Positions 1-6,325 of a stretch of 11,485 nt of DNA are shown here, piece after piece. Position 1 is the stretch's first letter. Every line of letters starts with the position of its first letter. The position numbers were made by a program, and so were the translations under genes. The notes under the pieces are model-generated. The model worked only from the letters and a program-made list of their open reading frames with translations. It ran no database searches and had not been told where the DNA came from. This stretch comes from Firmicutes bacterium CAG:449 (lineage in GTDB: Bacteria; Bacillota_I; Bacilli_A; RFN20; CAG-449), in assembly GCA_000432895.1 (NCBI GenBank), contig FR889381.1:1-11485 (forward strand), read 5' to 3'.

Positions 1-1
1 T

Positions 2-610
2 GATAAAACTATATACGATCAAATAATTACTAGTTATTATTCTTCTGATAATTACGCGAAAGAAAACAATAAATTAGATGAGTATAATAAGGCTAAAAAT
101 GAATCAACATTTTATACTAAAGTTGATGATAATCTTGTTTTAAAAAATGATGTTGATGAAGAAAAATTAAAAAATTTTTTAACTGATCAATATCAAAAAG
201 CTCTTGCATTTGTAAAAACAAATCCAATCTATATTCAAAACATTAATAAGTCATTTACAATTTTCTTTTTAGTCATTGTTTTATTTATTGCAATTGATGT
301 AACAATTTTTTATTTAATTGTTCCTTTATGTAGAAAAAATGGAGAAACTATTGGTCAAATAATTTTCAAGATGAAATTAATTGATACTAGAACTATTTCA
401 CAAGTAAAAAAATGGCAAATATTAGTAAGATATATAATAATACTTGCCTTTGATTATTTATTAGGGGCAACTCTATATTTAAAATTTAGTTCTGGAATAA
501 TGCTTCTACCTATTTTAATTACTTCATTTTGTATTGCTTTAACAAAATTAAATGTTGGTCCTCATGATTTAATTTCTCAAACAATGATAGTTAGTCGTAA
601 AGACATTTAG
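2..610 (+). CDS. RDD family membrane protein, 3' part (5' end outside window)
   Basis: This frame is open from base 2 to the TAG at 608-610 (202 codons), so the gene starts before the window; the ATG at 371 is internal. Fragment residues 1-82 are hydrophilic, rich in Asn, Lys, Asp and Tyr. A membrane segment follows at about 84-109, then the motif NGETIGQ (113-119) and KLIDT, matching the loop of RDD proteins (NGxTxGK...I.VV). Two more hydrophobic segments lie at about 143-160 and 165-182, and the end carries HDLISQT (188-194), the usual RDD ending HDxxxxT. The Arg-Asp-Asp signature of the first helix would be in the missing part. RDD proteins are small integral membrane proteins, mostly of unknown role; some are linked to ion exchange. 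The long polar stretch between helices 1 and 2 probably faces outside. The stop overlaps that of the convergent phosphatase gene by 4 bp. Confidence 0.8.
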   Translation, partial: DKTIYDQIITSYYSSDNYAKENNKLDEYNKAKNESTFYTKVDDNLVLKNDVDEEKLKNFLTDQYQKALAFVKTNPIYIQNINKSFTIFFLVIVLFIAIDVTIFYLIVPLCRKNGETIGQIIFKMKLIDTRTISQVKKWQILVRYIIILAFDYLLGATLYLKFSSGIMLLPILITSFCIALTKLNVGPHDLISQTMIVSRKDI

Positions 611-1332
611 TGTTTTTCATCAAAAGAAGAATATGTTTCACAGAATCTAGCATGAAAGCTAGGTTCTATTTTTTTATTTTCTAAATGAGTTAAATTACCA
701 AATTGCATACATCTAAATTGAGCAATGCCTTTTTCTCTTTCTTCAGTAACTAAAGTAGTAATACCAGTTGGTAAACATACAAAAGTTTGAGCAAGAACCA
801 CATAAGGAATATTTAATAAATGCGACATAATGACACACATTGTTCCAAAATGGCAAAAGAAAACAATATTATCCTTATTTTCATTAGTAACTTCATAATA
901 TTTATCTTTTCTATGATAGCCATGTTTTGCTAATATTTCATCAATTCCTTTTGTCACTTCATAGTAATATTTTTTTACATCACCTGTTTTCAAAACATTG
1001 TGATCTAAATACTTAGTTTCATCATAAAAATCATCTTGTTCAGTAAAAAATTTTGGTAAAAAATCCCAATTGATGACTTTTTTATCTGTATATGGAACAT
1101 TTACTCGATGGTCAAATTCTTGTAACCAAGGGATTGTTGTAAATTTTATATTTAAAGGATCTAAAACTCCTTTAGCAGTAAGTTGAGCTCTAGGTAAAGG
1201 AGAGACATAAACATCATCAAATTTAAAATCTTTTAAATATTCACTAAGAGCCTCTACTTCTTTAAAGCCATGCTTGGTCAATGTATTATTAGGATTATCT
1301 GGTTCACCATGACGAATAATTACTACTTTCAT
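607..1332 (-). CDS. Histidine phosphatase superfamily protein (phosphoglycerate-mutase-like)
   Basis: A 241-residue cytoplasmic protein with the hallmarks of the histidine phosphatase (branch 1) superfamily. The N-terminal RHGE motif (residues 7-10) supplies the phospho-accepting His8. SPLPRAQLTA (44-53) corresponds to the family's SPLxRAxQTA box, with Arg48 as the phosphate-pocket arginine. The second active-site histidine is probably His161 in the FCHFG stretch (159-163), and Glu72 or Asp74 could be the proton donor. The substrate cannot be told from sequence; members include phosphoglycerate mutases and phosphatases of sugar phosphates, nucleotides or cofactor precursors. There is no signal peptide. 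Residues about 76-150 form a larger, polar insertion than in minimal members. An AAGAGG ribosome binding site lies 7 nt before the ATG, and a palindrome (1342-1366) sits directly upstream. It is transcribed divergently from rimM and convergently with the RDD gene. Confidence 0.85.
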   Translation of the reverse strand: MKVVIIRHGEPDNPNNTLTKHGFKEVEALSEYLKDFKFDDVYVSPLPRAQLTAKGVLDPLNIKFTTIPWLQEFDHRVNVPYTDKKVINWDFLPKFFTEQDDFYDETKYLDHNVLKTGDVKKYYYEVTKGIDEILAKHGYHRKDKYYEVTNENKDNIVFFCHFGTMCVIMSHLLNIPYVVLAQTFVCLPTGITTLVTEEREKGIAQFRCMQFGNLTHLENKKIEPSFHARFCETYSSFDEKH

Positions 1333-1341
1333 TTTTTTACC

Positions 1342-1366
1342 TCTTGTATAATTATATTATACAAGA
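1342..1366. promoter_or_regulatory. Palindrome overlapping promoter and ribosome binding site of the phosphatase gene
   Basis: Two perfect 11-base arms (1342-1352, TCTTGTATAAT; 1356-1366, ATTATACAAGA) flank a 3-base centre. On the minus strand the arm at 1356-1361 contains TATAAT, a likely -10 box for the phosphatase gene, and the other arm runs into its AAGAGG ribosome binding site. Because it is a palindrome, TATAAT also appears on the plus strand (1347-1352), facing rimM. Two readings are possible: an operator for a dimeric repressor, or an RNA hairpin that hides part of the ribosome binding site. A terminator is unlikely, since the stem is AT-rich and no U-run follows it directly in the transcript. 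Confidence 0.5.
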
Positions 1367-1410
1367 ATTCAATATTTTTTTCACAAAATTTTATTTAAAT
1401 AAGTTTTCTA

Positions 1411-1439
1411 TTTATTTAATTATTTTTTTTATTTAAAAT
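1411..1439 (+). promoter_or_regulatory. Candidate rimM promoter giving a leaderless mRNA
   Basis: A -10-like TAAAAT lies at 1434-1439, ending 6 bases before the rimM ATG at 1446, so transcription would begin at or next to the A of the start codon. The -35 element is poor (TTTATT at 1411-1416, 17-base spacing). No Shine-Dalgarno sequence is present in the 30 bases before the ATG, although the other genes here have one. In DNA this AT-rich, chance -10 matches are common, so confidence is limited. Confidence 0.4.
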
Positions 1440-1445
1440 AATTGT

Positions 1446-1961
1446 ATGGAAAATTATTTAAATTTAGGAATTATTATTAAAACAAGAGGTTTAAAAGGAG
1501 TTATAAAAGTAAAATCAACGACATATTTTGCCTCAAAAAGATATAAAAAAGGAAATAAACTTTTTTTAGTTAATGAAAAAGAAAATTTAAAAAAAGAAGT
1601 AACAGTCAATTCTTTTTCTAATGAAGGTGAATTTGATTATGTTTCATTTAACGAAATTACAACTTTAGAAGAAGCTGAAAAATATAAAGGTTGGTTTATT
1701 CAAGTTGATAAGAACGATTTACCACCATTAAAAAAAGGCACTTACTATTTTGATGATTTAGTTGGTCTAGAATGTTTTGATGAAGAAAACAATCAATTTG
1801 GAAAAATTATTAAAGTAGAAGACTTTACCTCTCAAATTTCATTTAGAATTCTTTTAAATAACCAAAAAACTATTTTAATACCTTTTGTTGAATTCTATAT
1901 TAAAAAGATTGATCTTGAGAAGAAACAAGTTATAGTACACATTATTCCAGGTTTATTATGA
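1446..1961 (+). CDS. rimM: Ribosome maturation factor RimM
   Basis: RimM binds ribosomal protein S19 in the 30S subunit and assists late maturation of the 16S rRNA head. The 171-residue length is normal. The N-terminal beta-barrel domain begins with NLGIIIKTRGLKGVIKVK (residues 6-23), corresponding to the family's VGxIxxxHGLKGExxV pattern, though His is replaced by Arg14. The C-terminal PRC barrel runs from about 97 (YYFDDLVGLE at 100-109, then FGKI at 118-121 and ILIPF at 143-147) to the closing PGLL, the counterpart of the usual PEGLL. The start at 1446 fits the family N-terminus exactly, yet no ribosome binding site precedes it, which suggests leaderless translation. The stop TGA overlaps the trmD start (ATGA), so the two are coupled, as commonly found. 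Unlike in B. subtilis, no rpsP or KH-protein gene precedes it. Confidence 0.95.
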   Translation: MENYLNLGIIIKTRGLKGVIKVKSTTYFASKRYKKGNKLFLVNEKENLKKEVTVNSFSNEGEFDYVSFNEITTLEEAEKYKGWFIQVDKNDLPPLKKGTYYFDDLVGLECFDEENNQFGKIIKVEDFTSQISFRILLNNQKTILIPFVEFYIKKIDLEKKQVIVHIIPGLL

Positions 1962-2728
1962 AAATAACTATTTTGACTCTATTTCCAGAATATTTTTCTT
2001 CTTTTTTAAATACATCAATTATTAAAAGAGCGATTGAAAAACATCTAATTGAATTTGAATTAATTAATATAAGAGATTTTACATTAGATAAATATCATCG
2101 TGTCGATAATCCTCCTATTGGAGGTGGCGCTGGTTTAATTATGATGTGCCAACCTATTTTAGATGCTTTATCTTCTTGTAAAAAAGATAATAGTTATGTT
2201 TTATTAACTTCACCAAAAGGAAAAACATTTAACCAAGAAAAAGCTTTGTCTCTTTCTAAAAATGAACATTTAATTTTTATATGTGGCCATTACGAAGGCG
2301 TTGATTATCGCGTAGAAAAATATGTCGATGAACTAATTTCTGTTGGTGATTATATTTTAACTGGTGGTGAAGCTTCTTTGATTCCTATAATTGATTCTAT
2401 TACTAGACTTATTCCTCAAGTTATTAGTGAAGATTCATTAAGCGAAGAAACTTTTCAAAATAATTTACTAGAATATCCTCAATATACTTATCCTTACAAG
2501 TATAATAATGATTGTATTCCTGATATATTATTTTCAGGAAATCACCAAGCTATTGATAAATGGAGAAAAAAACAATCTTTATTACTAACAAAAAAATTGC
2601 GTCCAGATTTATTTAATAAATTAGAATTATCGAAACAAGAAATAAAATTGTTAAATGAAGGCGCATTTCCAAAATGGGAAAAAGACGCTATTGAAAAAGG
2701 TAAAAAATTCATGAAAAAAGATATTTAA
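1958..2728 (+). CDS. trmD: tRNA (guanine-N1-)-methyltransferase TrmD
   Basis: TrmD methylates G37 next to the anticodon with S-adenosylmethionine, preventing +1 frameshifting. It is a SPOUT-class dimer with a trefoil knot. The 256-residue protein shows PPIGGGAGLIMM (52-63), the knot segment ICGHYEGVDYRV (108-119), SVGDYILTGGE (128-138), Arg150 (equivalent to E. coli Arg154) in ITRLIP, and LLEYPQYTYP (170-179), SGNHQAIDKWR (193-203) and RPDL (215-218). At the position of the E. coli catalytic Asp169 (in EDSF) this protein has Glu164 (in EETF); the usual TRP triplet after the tyrosine reads TYP. Glu at this site may be a natural variant in some Firmicutes, so I do not infer loss of activity. 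It starts inside the rimM stop (ATGA), with AGG about 7 bases upstream, and ends at a terminator shared with ffh. Confidence 0.96.
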   Translation: MKITILTLFPEYFSSFLNTSIIKRAIEKHLIEFELINIRDFTLDKYHRVDNPPIGGGAGLIMMCQPILDALSSCKKDNSYVLLTSPKGKTFNQEKALSLSKNEHLIFICGHYEGVDYRVEKYVDELISVGDYILTGGEASLIPIIDSITRLIPQVISEDSLSEETFQNNLLEYPQYTYPYKYNNDCIPDILFSGNHQAIDKWRKKQSLLLTKKLRPDLFNKLELSKQEIKLLNEGAFPKWEKDAIEKGKKFMKKDI

Positions 2729-2750
2729 AAACCTCATAATGAGGTTTTTT
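2727..2750. terminator. Bidirectional rho-independent terminator between trmD and ffh
   Basis: AAAAACCTCA (2727-2736) and TGAGGTTTTT (2740-2749) pair over 10 bases around a TAA loop. The GC-containing core is ACCTCA/TGAGGT, flanked by A-runs on one side and T-runs on the other, so a U-tract follows the hairpin in either direction. It begins inside the trmD stop codon and ends 5 bases before the ffh stop, serving both convergent operons. Confidence 0.88.
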
Positions 2751-2754
2751 AATA

Positions 2755-4092
2755 TTACTTTTTATTTGGAAAATTTGGCATTTTACCACTTTTCATCATT
2801 GAAGGCATTTGTTTCATCATTTTTTTCATTTCTTCAAATTGATTTAAAAGTCGGTTAATATCAGCTGAAGTTGTTCCACTTCCACTAGCAATTCTTAATT
2901 TACGAGAATTTCTTAATATTTCTGGATGAGCTCTTTCTTCTAAAGTCATTGAATTAATAATGGCTTTAGTTTTTTTCATTTGTTTTTGTGCTTTTTCTTG
3001 GTCTTCTTCAGAAATTTTTGGCATACCAGGAATTAATTTAAGAATCTTTGACATTGATAATTTATTGATTTGTTCCATTTGAGCAAGCATATCATTTAAA
3101 TCAAAAGATCCTGACATCATTTTATTAACTGCTTTTTTTGCTTGTTTTTCATCAATTTCTTCACTAACTGTTTCTACTAAAGAAACAACATCTCCCATTC
3201 CTAAAATACGATCAGCCATTCTATCAGGATGGAAGACTTCTAAATCATCAATTTTTTCACCAACACCAATATATTTAATTGGGACACCTGTAAGATGTTT
3301 AATTGATAAAGCCGCACCACCACGAGAATCACCATCAAGTTTTGACATTACCATACCAGTTAAATGTAATTTTTCATTAAAGGCTTTAGCAACATTAACT
3401 GCTTCTTGTCCAGCCATTGCATCAACTAAAAGAAGAATTTCTTGAGGTGAAACAGCTTTTTCAATATCTACTAATTCGTTCATTAATTTTTCATCAATTT
3501 GTAAACGACCTGCAGTATCAATAATTACTACATCATAATGTTCTTCGTAAGCTTTTTTTACTGCCCTTTTAGAAATTTCTACTGGTGAAACTTTATCTCC
3601 TAAGGTAAATACTTCAACATCAATTTGCTTTCCTAAAGTACATAATTGATCAATAGCCGCTGGACGATAAACATCTCCTGCTACAAGTAAGACTTTTTTA
3701 GCCATCTTACGCTTTAATAAACGAGCAAGTTTTCCTGATGTAGTAGTTTTACCAGAACCTTGTAAACCACACATCATAATTATAGTAGGCTTTCCAGAAG
3801 GCGCAAATACTAAATCACATTGATCAGAGCCTAATAATTCTTCTATTTCATCATGGACAATTTTAACAATCATTTGCCCAGGACTAACTTTATTAAATAC
3901 TTTTTGTCCAATGGCTTTTTCTTTAACTGTATTAATAAATTCTTTAACAACTTTAAAATTAACATCAGCTTCTAATAAAGCAACTCTAATTTCTTTAAGC
4001 ATATCTTCCATATTAGCTTCAGTTAAATATGCTTGACCACGTACCTTTTTAATAATTCCACTTAAACGATCTGATAAAGATTCAAATGCCAT
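2755..4092 (-). CDS. ffh: Signal recognition particle protein Ffh (SRP54)
   Basis: Ffh is the GTPase of the signal recognition particle; with 4.5S/scRNA it binds signal sequences and membrane helices on the ribosome and docks with FtsY. The 445-residue protein has an N domain (1-90), a G domain with P-loop GLQGSGKTT (109-117), DVYRPAA (140-146), DTAGR (192-196) and SKLDGDSRGG (250-259), the latter with Ser in place of the usual Thr of TKxD, then GVGEKIDDLEVF (276-287). The methionine-rich M domain (about 305-436) holds the RNA-binding SRKLRIASGSG (396-406) and MMxxMPSMMKSGKMP near the end. It starts at ATG 4092 with GGAGG 7 bases upstream and overlaps the ylxM stop by one base (TAATG), so translation is coupled. 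No SRP RNA gene is seen in the window. Confidence 0.98.
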   Translation of the reverse strand: MAFESLSDRLSGIIKKVRGQAYLTEANMEDMLKEIRVALLEADVNFKVVKEFINTVKEKAIGQKVFNKVSPGQMIVKIVHDEIEELLGSDQCDLVFAPSGKPTIIMMCGLQGSGKTTTSGKLARLLKRKMAKKVLLVAGDVYRPAAIDQLCTLGKQIDVEVFTLGDKVSPVEISKRAVKKAYEEHYDVVIIDTAGRLQIDEKLMNELVDIEKAVSPQEILLLVDAMAGQEAVNVAKAFNEKLHLTGMVMSKLDGDSRGGAALSIKHLTGVPIKYIGVGEKIDDLEVFHPDRMADRILGMGDVVSLVETVSEEIDEKQAKKAVNKMMSGSFDLNDMLAQMEQINKLSMSKILKLIPGMPKISEEDQEKAQKQMKKTKAIINSMTLEERAHPEILRNSRKLRIASGSGTTSADINRLLNQFEEMKKMMKQMPSMMKSGKMPNFPNKK

Positions 4093-4403
4093 TATTCTTC
4101 CTCCATAAATATCTTTTTAAATTTTAGATAATCTTCTTTATTTAAAGAAGATAATTTTTCATCAATTTGTATTTTCTTTTGTAATAAATGTAATTTATCT
4201 TCAAAAAACATTAAATTATCAACACCCTTTTTTAAAGCATCATGTACAGCATTACGAGAAATATTTTCTTGCTGTGCTATTTCTGATAAAGACAAATCCA
4301 TTTCATAATAATATTTTAGCATTTTTTGTTGAGTTAAACTTAATAATTCACCATAAATAGAAAACAATTCTGTAATATATACATTTTTTTCTAGTTCAAT
4401 CAT
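4092..4403 (-). CDS. ylxM: YlxM family putative DNA-binding protein (UPF0122)
   Basis: A 103-residue protein of the YlxM/p13-like family. Residues 20-35 (LLSLTQQKMLKYYYE) and the helix-turn-helix 37-60 (LSLSEIAQQENISRNAVHDALKKG, in part) resemble sigma-70 region 4, the family's defining fold; residues 61-103 are a charged, probably helical tail. YlxM is regularly encoded next to ffh, and a role in SRP function or regulation has been proposed, but the molecular job is not settled. Its start overlaps the stop of the small membrane protein (ATGA, 4400-4403), and its stop overlaps the ffh start by one base, so it is inside the coupled SRP block. A TTGGAG stretch lies about 10 bases before the ATG. 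The assignment to the family is firm; the DNA-binding function is inferred only. Confidence 0.9.
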   Translation of the reverse strand: MIELEKNVYITELFSIYGELLSLTQQKMLKYYYEMDLSLSEIAQQENISRNAVHDALKKGVDNLMFFEDKLHLLQKKIQIDEKLSSLNKEDYLKFKKIFMEEE

Positions 4404-4654
4404 TGCTTATACACTCCAAAAATAACTGATAATAAAGTTAAAACTAAAAAATATATTGCAAATGTTTTATGAAAAGCAGGATTTTTTAATTTTTCTTTTC
4501 CTCTAAAATCAAGTAGAGTAAAAACTAAAGAAAAAACTAAATCACAAATAATGCTAATTAAAATTGATGGAACATTAAAATATATCAAAACAAATTGTAA
4601 AACTAATTGTAATGCGATTAAACAAATAAATGAGATAATAAAATTACTTCTCAT
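4400..4654 (-). CDS. Small three-helix membrane protein of unknown family in the SRP operon
   Basis: I do not recognise the family. With the start at 4654 it has 84 residues: a short Met-Arg-Ser-Asn head, hydrophobic segments at about 5-24 and 28-46, a positively charged loop containing RGKEKLKNPAFHK (about 51-63) and a third hydrophobic segment (about 64-80), ending in VYKQ. By the positive-inside rule the loop is cytoplasmic. The frame is open up to an ATG at 4678 (92 residues), but only the ATG at 4654 has a properly spaced ribosome binding site: GGAG at 4661-4664, 6 bases upstream. It overlaps the end of ftsY by 11 bases and the start of ylxM by 4, so it is translated with the targeting machinery. 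The position suggests a link to membrane insertion or SRP docking, but this is only guilt by association. Confidence 0.8.
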   Translation of the reverse strand: MRSNFIISFICLIALQLVLQFVLIYFNVPSILISIICDLVFSLVFTLLDFRGKEKLKNPAFHKTFAIYFLVLTLLSVIFGVYKQ

Positions 4655-5630
4655 CATCTTCTCCAAGACATAATCCATATAAATATTGATCTAAATCAAA
4701 TTCTTCAAGGTCTTCCATTTTTTCACCTAAACCAATAAATCTAACAGGAACTCCTATTTCATCTCTAATAGCTAAAATAATTCCACCTTTAGAAGTACCA
4801 TCCATTTTAGTAATAATAACACCTGTTAAATCAGTACATTCTTTAAAAGCTTTAGCTTGTATAACTCCATTTTGTCCTGTATTAGCATCAATAATTAAGA
4901 ACACTTCATGTGGAGCAGAAGGAATTTCTTTAGCAATAACTCTTTTCATTTTAGAAAGTTCATTCATTAAATTTAATTTATTTTGAAGTCTTCCAGCTGT
5001 ATCACAAATTACTAAATCAATATTTTCTGCTTTAGCTTTTTTTATTCCATCGTAAACTACAGATGATGGATCTTGATTTTCTTTACCTGTAACTATTTGT
5101 AAACCTAAACGATTTGCCCAAACAGTTAATTGTTCAGTTGCACCCGCTCTAAAAGTATCACCTGCTACTAATAATACATTTTTATTTTGTTTTGAATAAC
5201 GATAAGCAAGCTTAGCAATAGTAGTAGTTTTTCCTACACCATTAACACCTACAACTAAAACAACTGTTGGCCCATCTTTTTGGAAGTTAATTTCATTAAC
5301 AATATCACTGCCTTGTTGAGCATAAGAAACAAACATTTTATCAATTAATAATTCATTAATTTCACTTGGAGAATAAATGCCTTTTTCCATGCTTTCTTTT
5401 TTTGTAGCGTCGATAATATCTAAAGTTAAATTAACGCCAACATCAGCTTCAATTAATATTTGTTCTAATTCATCAAAGTATTCTTCATTAACTTTGTTAT
5501 AACGAGCTTGTAAAGCCTTCAATTTTGATGAAAAGTTTTTTCTTGACTTGTCTAATCCCGTAACATATTTATCTTTTTGAGCAGTTGATTTTCCTGCTAT
5601 TTTCTCTTTTAAAAACTTAAATAAACCCAT
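4644..5630 (-). CDS. ftsY: Signal recognition particle receptor FtsY
   Basis: FtsY is the membrane-associated SRP receptor; its GTPase pairs with that of Ffh to hand ribosomes to the translocon. The 328 residues comprise a short N-terminal amphipathic helix (MGLFKFLKEKI, 1-11) suited to lipid binding, an N domain (about 20-105), and a G domain with GVNGVGKTT (128-136), DTFRAGA (158-164), DTAGR (210-214), TKMDGTSKGG (274-283) and GLGEKMEDLEEF (300-311). The long acidic A domain of E. coli FtsY is absent, as is usual in Gram-positive relatives. The C-terminus (GEDDEK) is acidic and overlaps the next gene. It starts at ATG 5630, sharing one base with the rnc stop (TAATG). smc, which lies between rnc and ftsY in B. 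subtilis, is missing here. Confidence 0.97.
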   Translation of the reverse strand: MGLFKFLKEKIAGKSTAQKDKYVTGLDKSRKNFSSKLKALQARYNKVNEEYFDELEQILIEADVGVNLTLDIIDATKKESMEKGIYSPSEINELLIDKMFVSYAQQGSDIVNEINFQKDGPTVVLVVGVNGVGKTTTIAKLAYRYSKQNKNVLLVAGDTFRAGATEQLTVWANRLGLQIVTGKENQDPSSVVYDGIKKAKAENIDLVICDTAGRLQNKLNLMNELSKMKRVIAKEIPSAPHEVFLIIDANTGQNGVIQAKAFKECTDLTGVIITKMDGTSKGGIILAIRDEIGVPVRFIGLGEKMEDLEEFDLDQYLYGLCLGEDDEK

Positions 5631-6325
5631 TATTCATTACCTGCCTTTTTTGCTAAAGCAGCTTTAGCCGCGGCTTGTTCTGCTTGTTTTTTACTTCTTC
5701 CTTCACCAACTCCAAGAATAATTGTATTATTATCCATTAACATTGACACTTCAATTACAAAATGTTTATTTTGTGATGTACCACTTTCTTTTAAAACACG
5801 ATAATTAATATTACCACGATAATTAGATTGTAAATAAATTTGTAATTTAGATTTATAATCAGTTAAACTATCAATATCAAAATTATCTAAATCTTCTTTA
5901 AAAATATCTAATACAATTTTTTTAGCAGTTTCAAAGCCTTGATCAATATAAATCGCACCTATAAAAGATTCAAAAACATCTTCTAATATTTTTTGATTTG
6001 CTCCACCTTCTTTTTTTACTCCATGACCTACTCTAATAATATCATCAAAATGATATTCTTTAGCCTTTTCAGCTAGAGTAGCAGAACAAACAAGTTGAGA
6101 ACGAAGTTTAGACATATCGCCTTGTTTCATTTTAGGATATTCATTATAAATCAAATCAGCAATCACTAAATATAAAACTGCATCACCAATATATTCAACT
6201 CTTTCATAATCAGATACATCTTTTGTTTCAAACGCATAAGAAGAATGAGTAAATGCATTTAAATACAATTGAAAGTCTCGTATTTCAAAATTAAAAACTT
6301 TACTTAATTCTCTAATGGTCATCAT
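5630..6325 (-). CDS. rnc: Ribonuclease III
   Basis: RNase III cuts double-stranded RNA: it processes 16S and 23S rRNA precursors and, in many Firmicutes, scRNA and other structured transcripts. With the start at 6325 the protein has 231 residues, a normal length. The catalytic domain carries the signature ERVEYIGDAVL (41-51), with metal-binding residues equivalent to E. coli Glu38, Asp45, Asp114 and Glu117 at Glu41, Asp48, Asp116 and Glu119. The double-stranded-RNA-binding domain covers about 155-228 (DYKSKLQIYLQ, then KKQAEQAAAKAAL). The frame also contains TTG at 6331 and ATG at 6322; ATG 6325 is preferred because it sits 8 bases after AAGAAGG. It overlaps plsX by 14 bases and shares a base with ftsY, so it is embedded in the coupled block. 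Confidence 0.96.
   Translation of the reverse strand: MMTIRELSKVFNFEIRDFQLYLNAFTHSSYAFETKDVSDYERVEYIGDAVLYLVIADLIYNEYPKMKQGDMSKLRSQLVCSATLAEKAKEYHFDDIIRVGHGVKKEGGANQKILEDVFESFIGAIYIDQGFETAKKIVLDIFKEDLDNFDIDSLTDYKSKLQIYLQSNYRGNINYRVLKESGTSQNKHFVIEVSMLMDNNTIILGVGEGRSKKQAEQAAAKAALAKKAGNE

Noticed and set aside
371..610. Separate small gene starting at ATG 371
   Set aside because: The same frame is open back to base 2 and the upstream part encodes the membrane helix and start of the RDD motif, so the ATG is internal to a longer gene.
1342..1366. Terminator at the palindrome
   Set aside because: The stem is almost all A-T, lies upstream of the phosphatase gene and is not directly followed by a T-run in that transcript.
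4655..4678. ATG at 4678 as the start of the small membrane protein
   Set aside because: No ribosome binding site upstream; it would add eight residues overlapping ftsY. It cannot be fully excluded.
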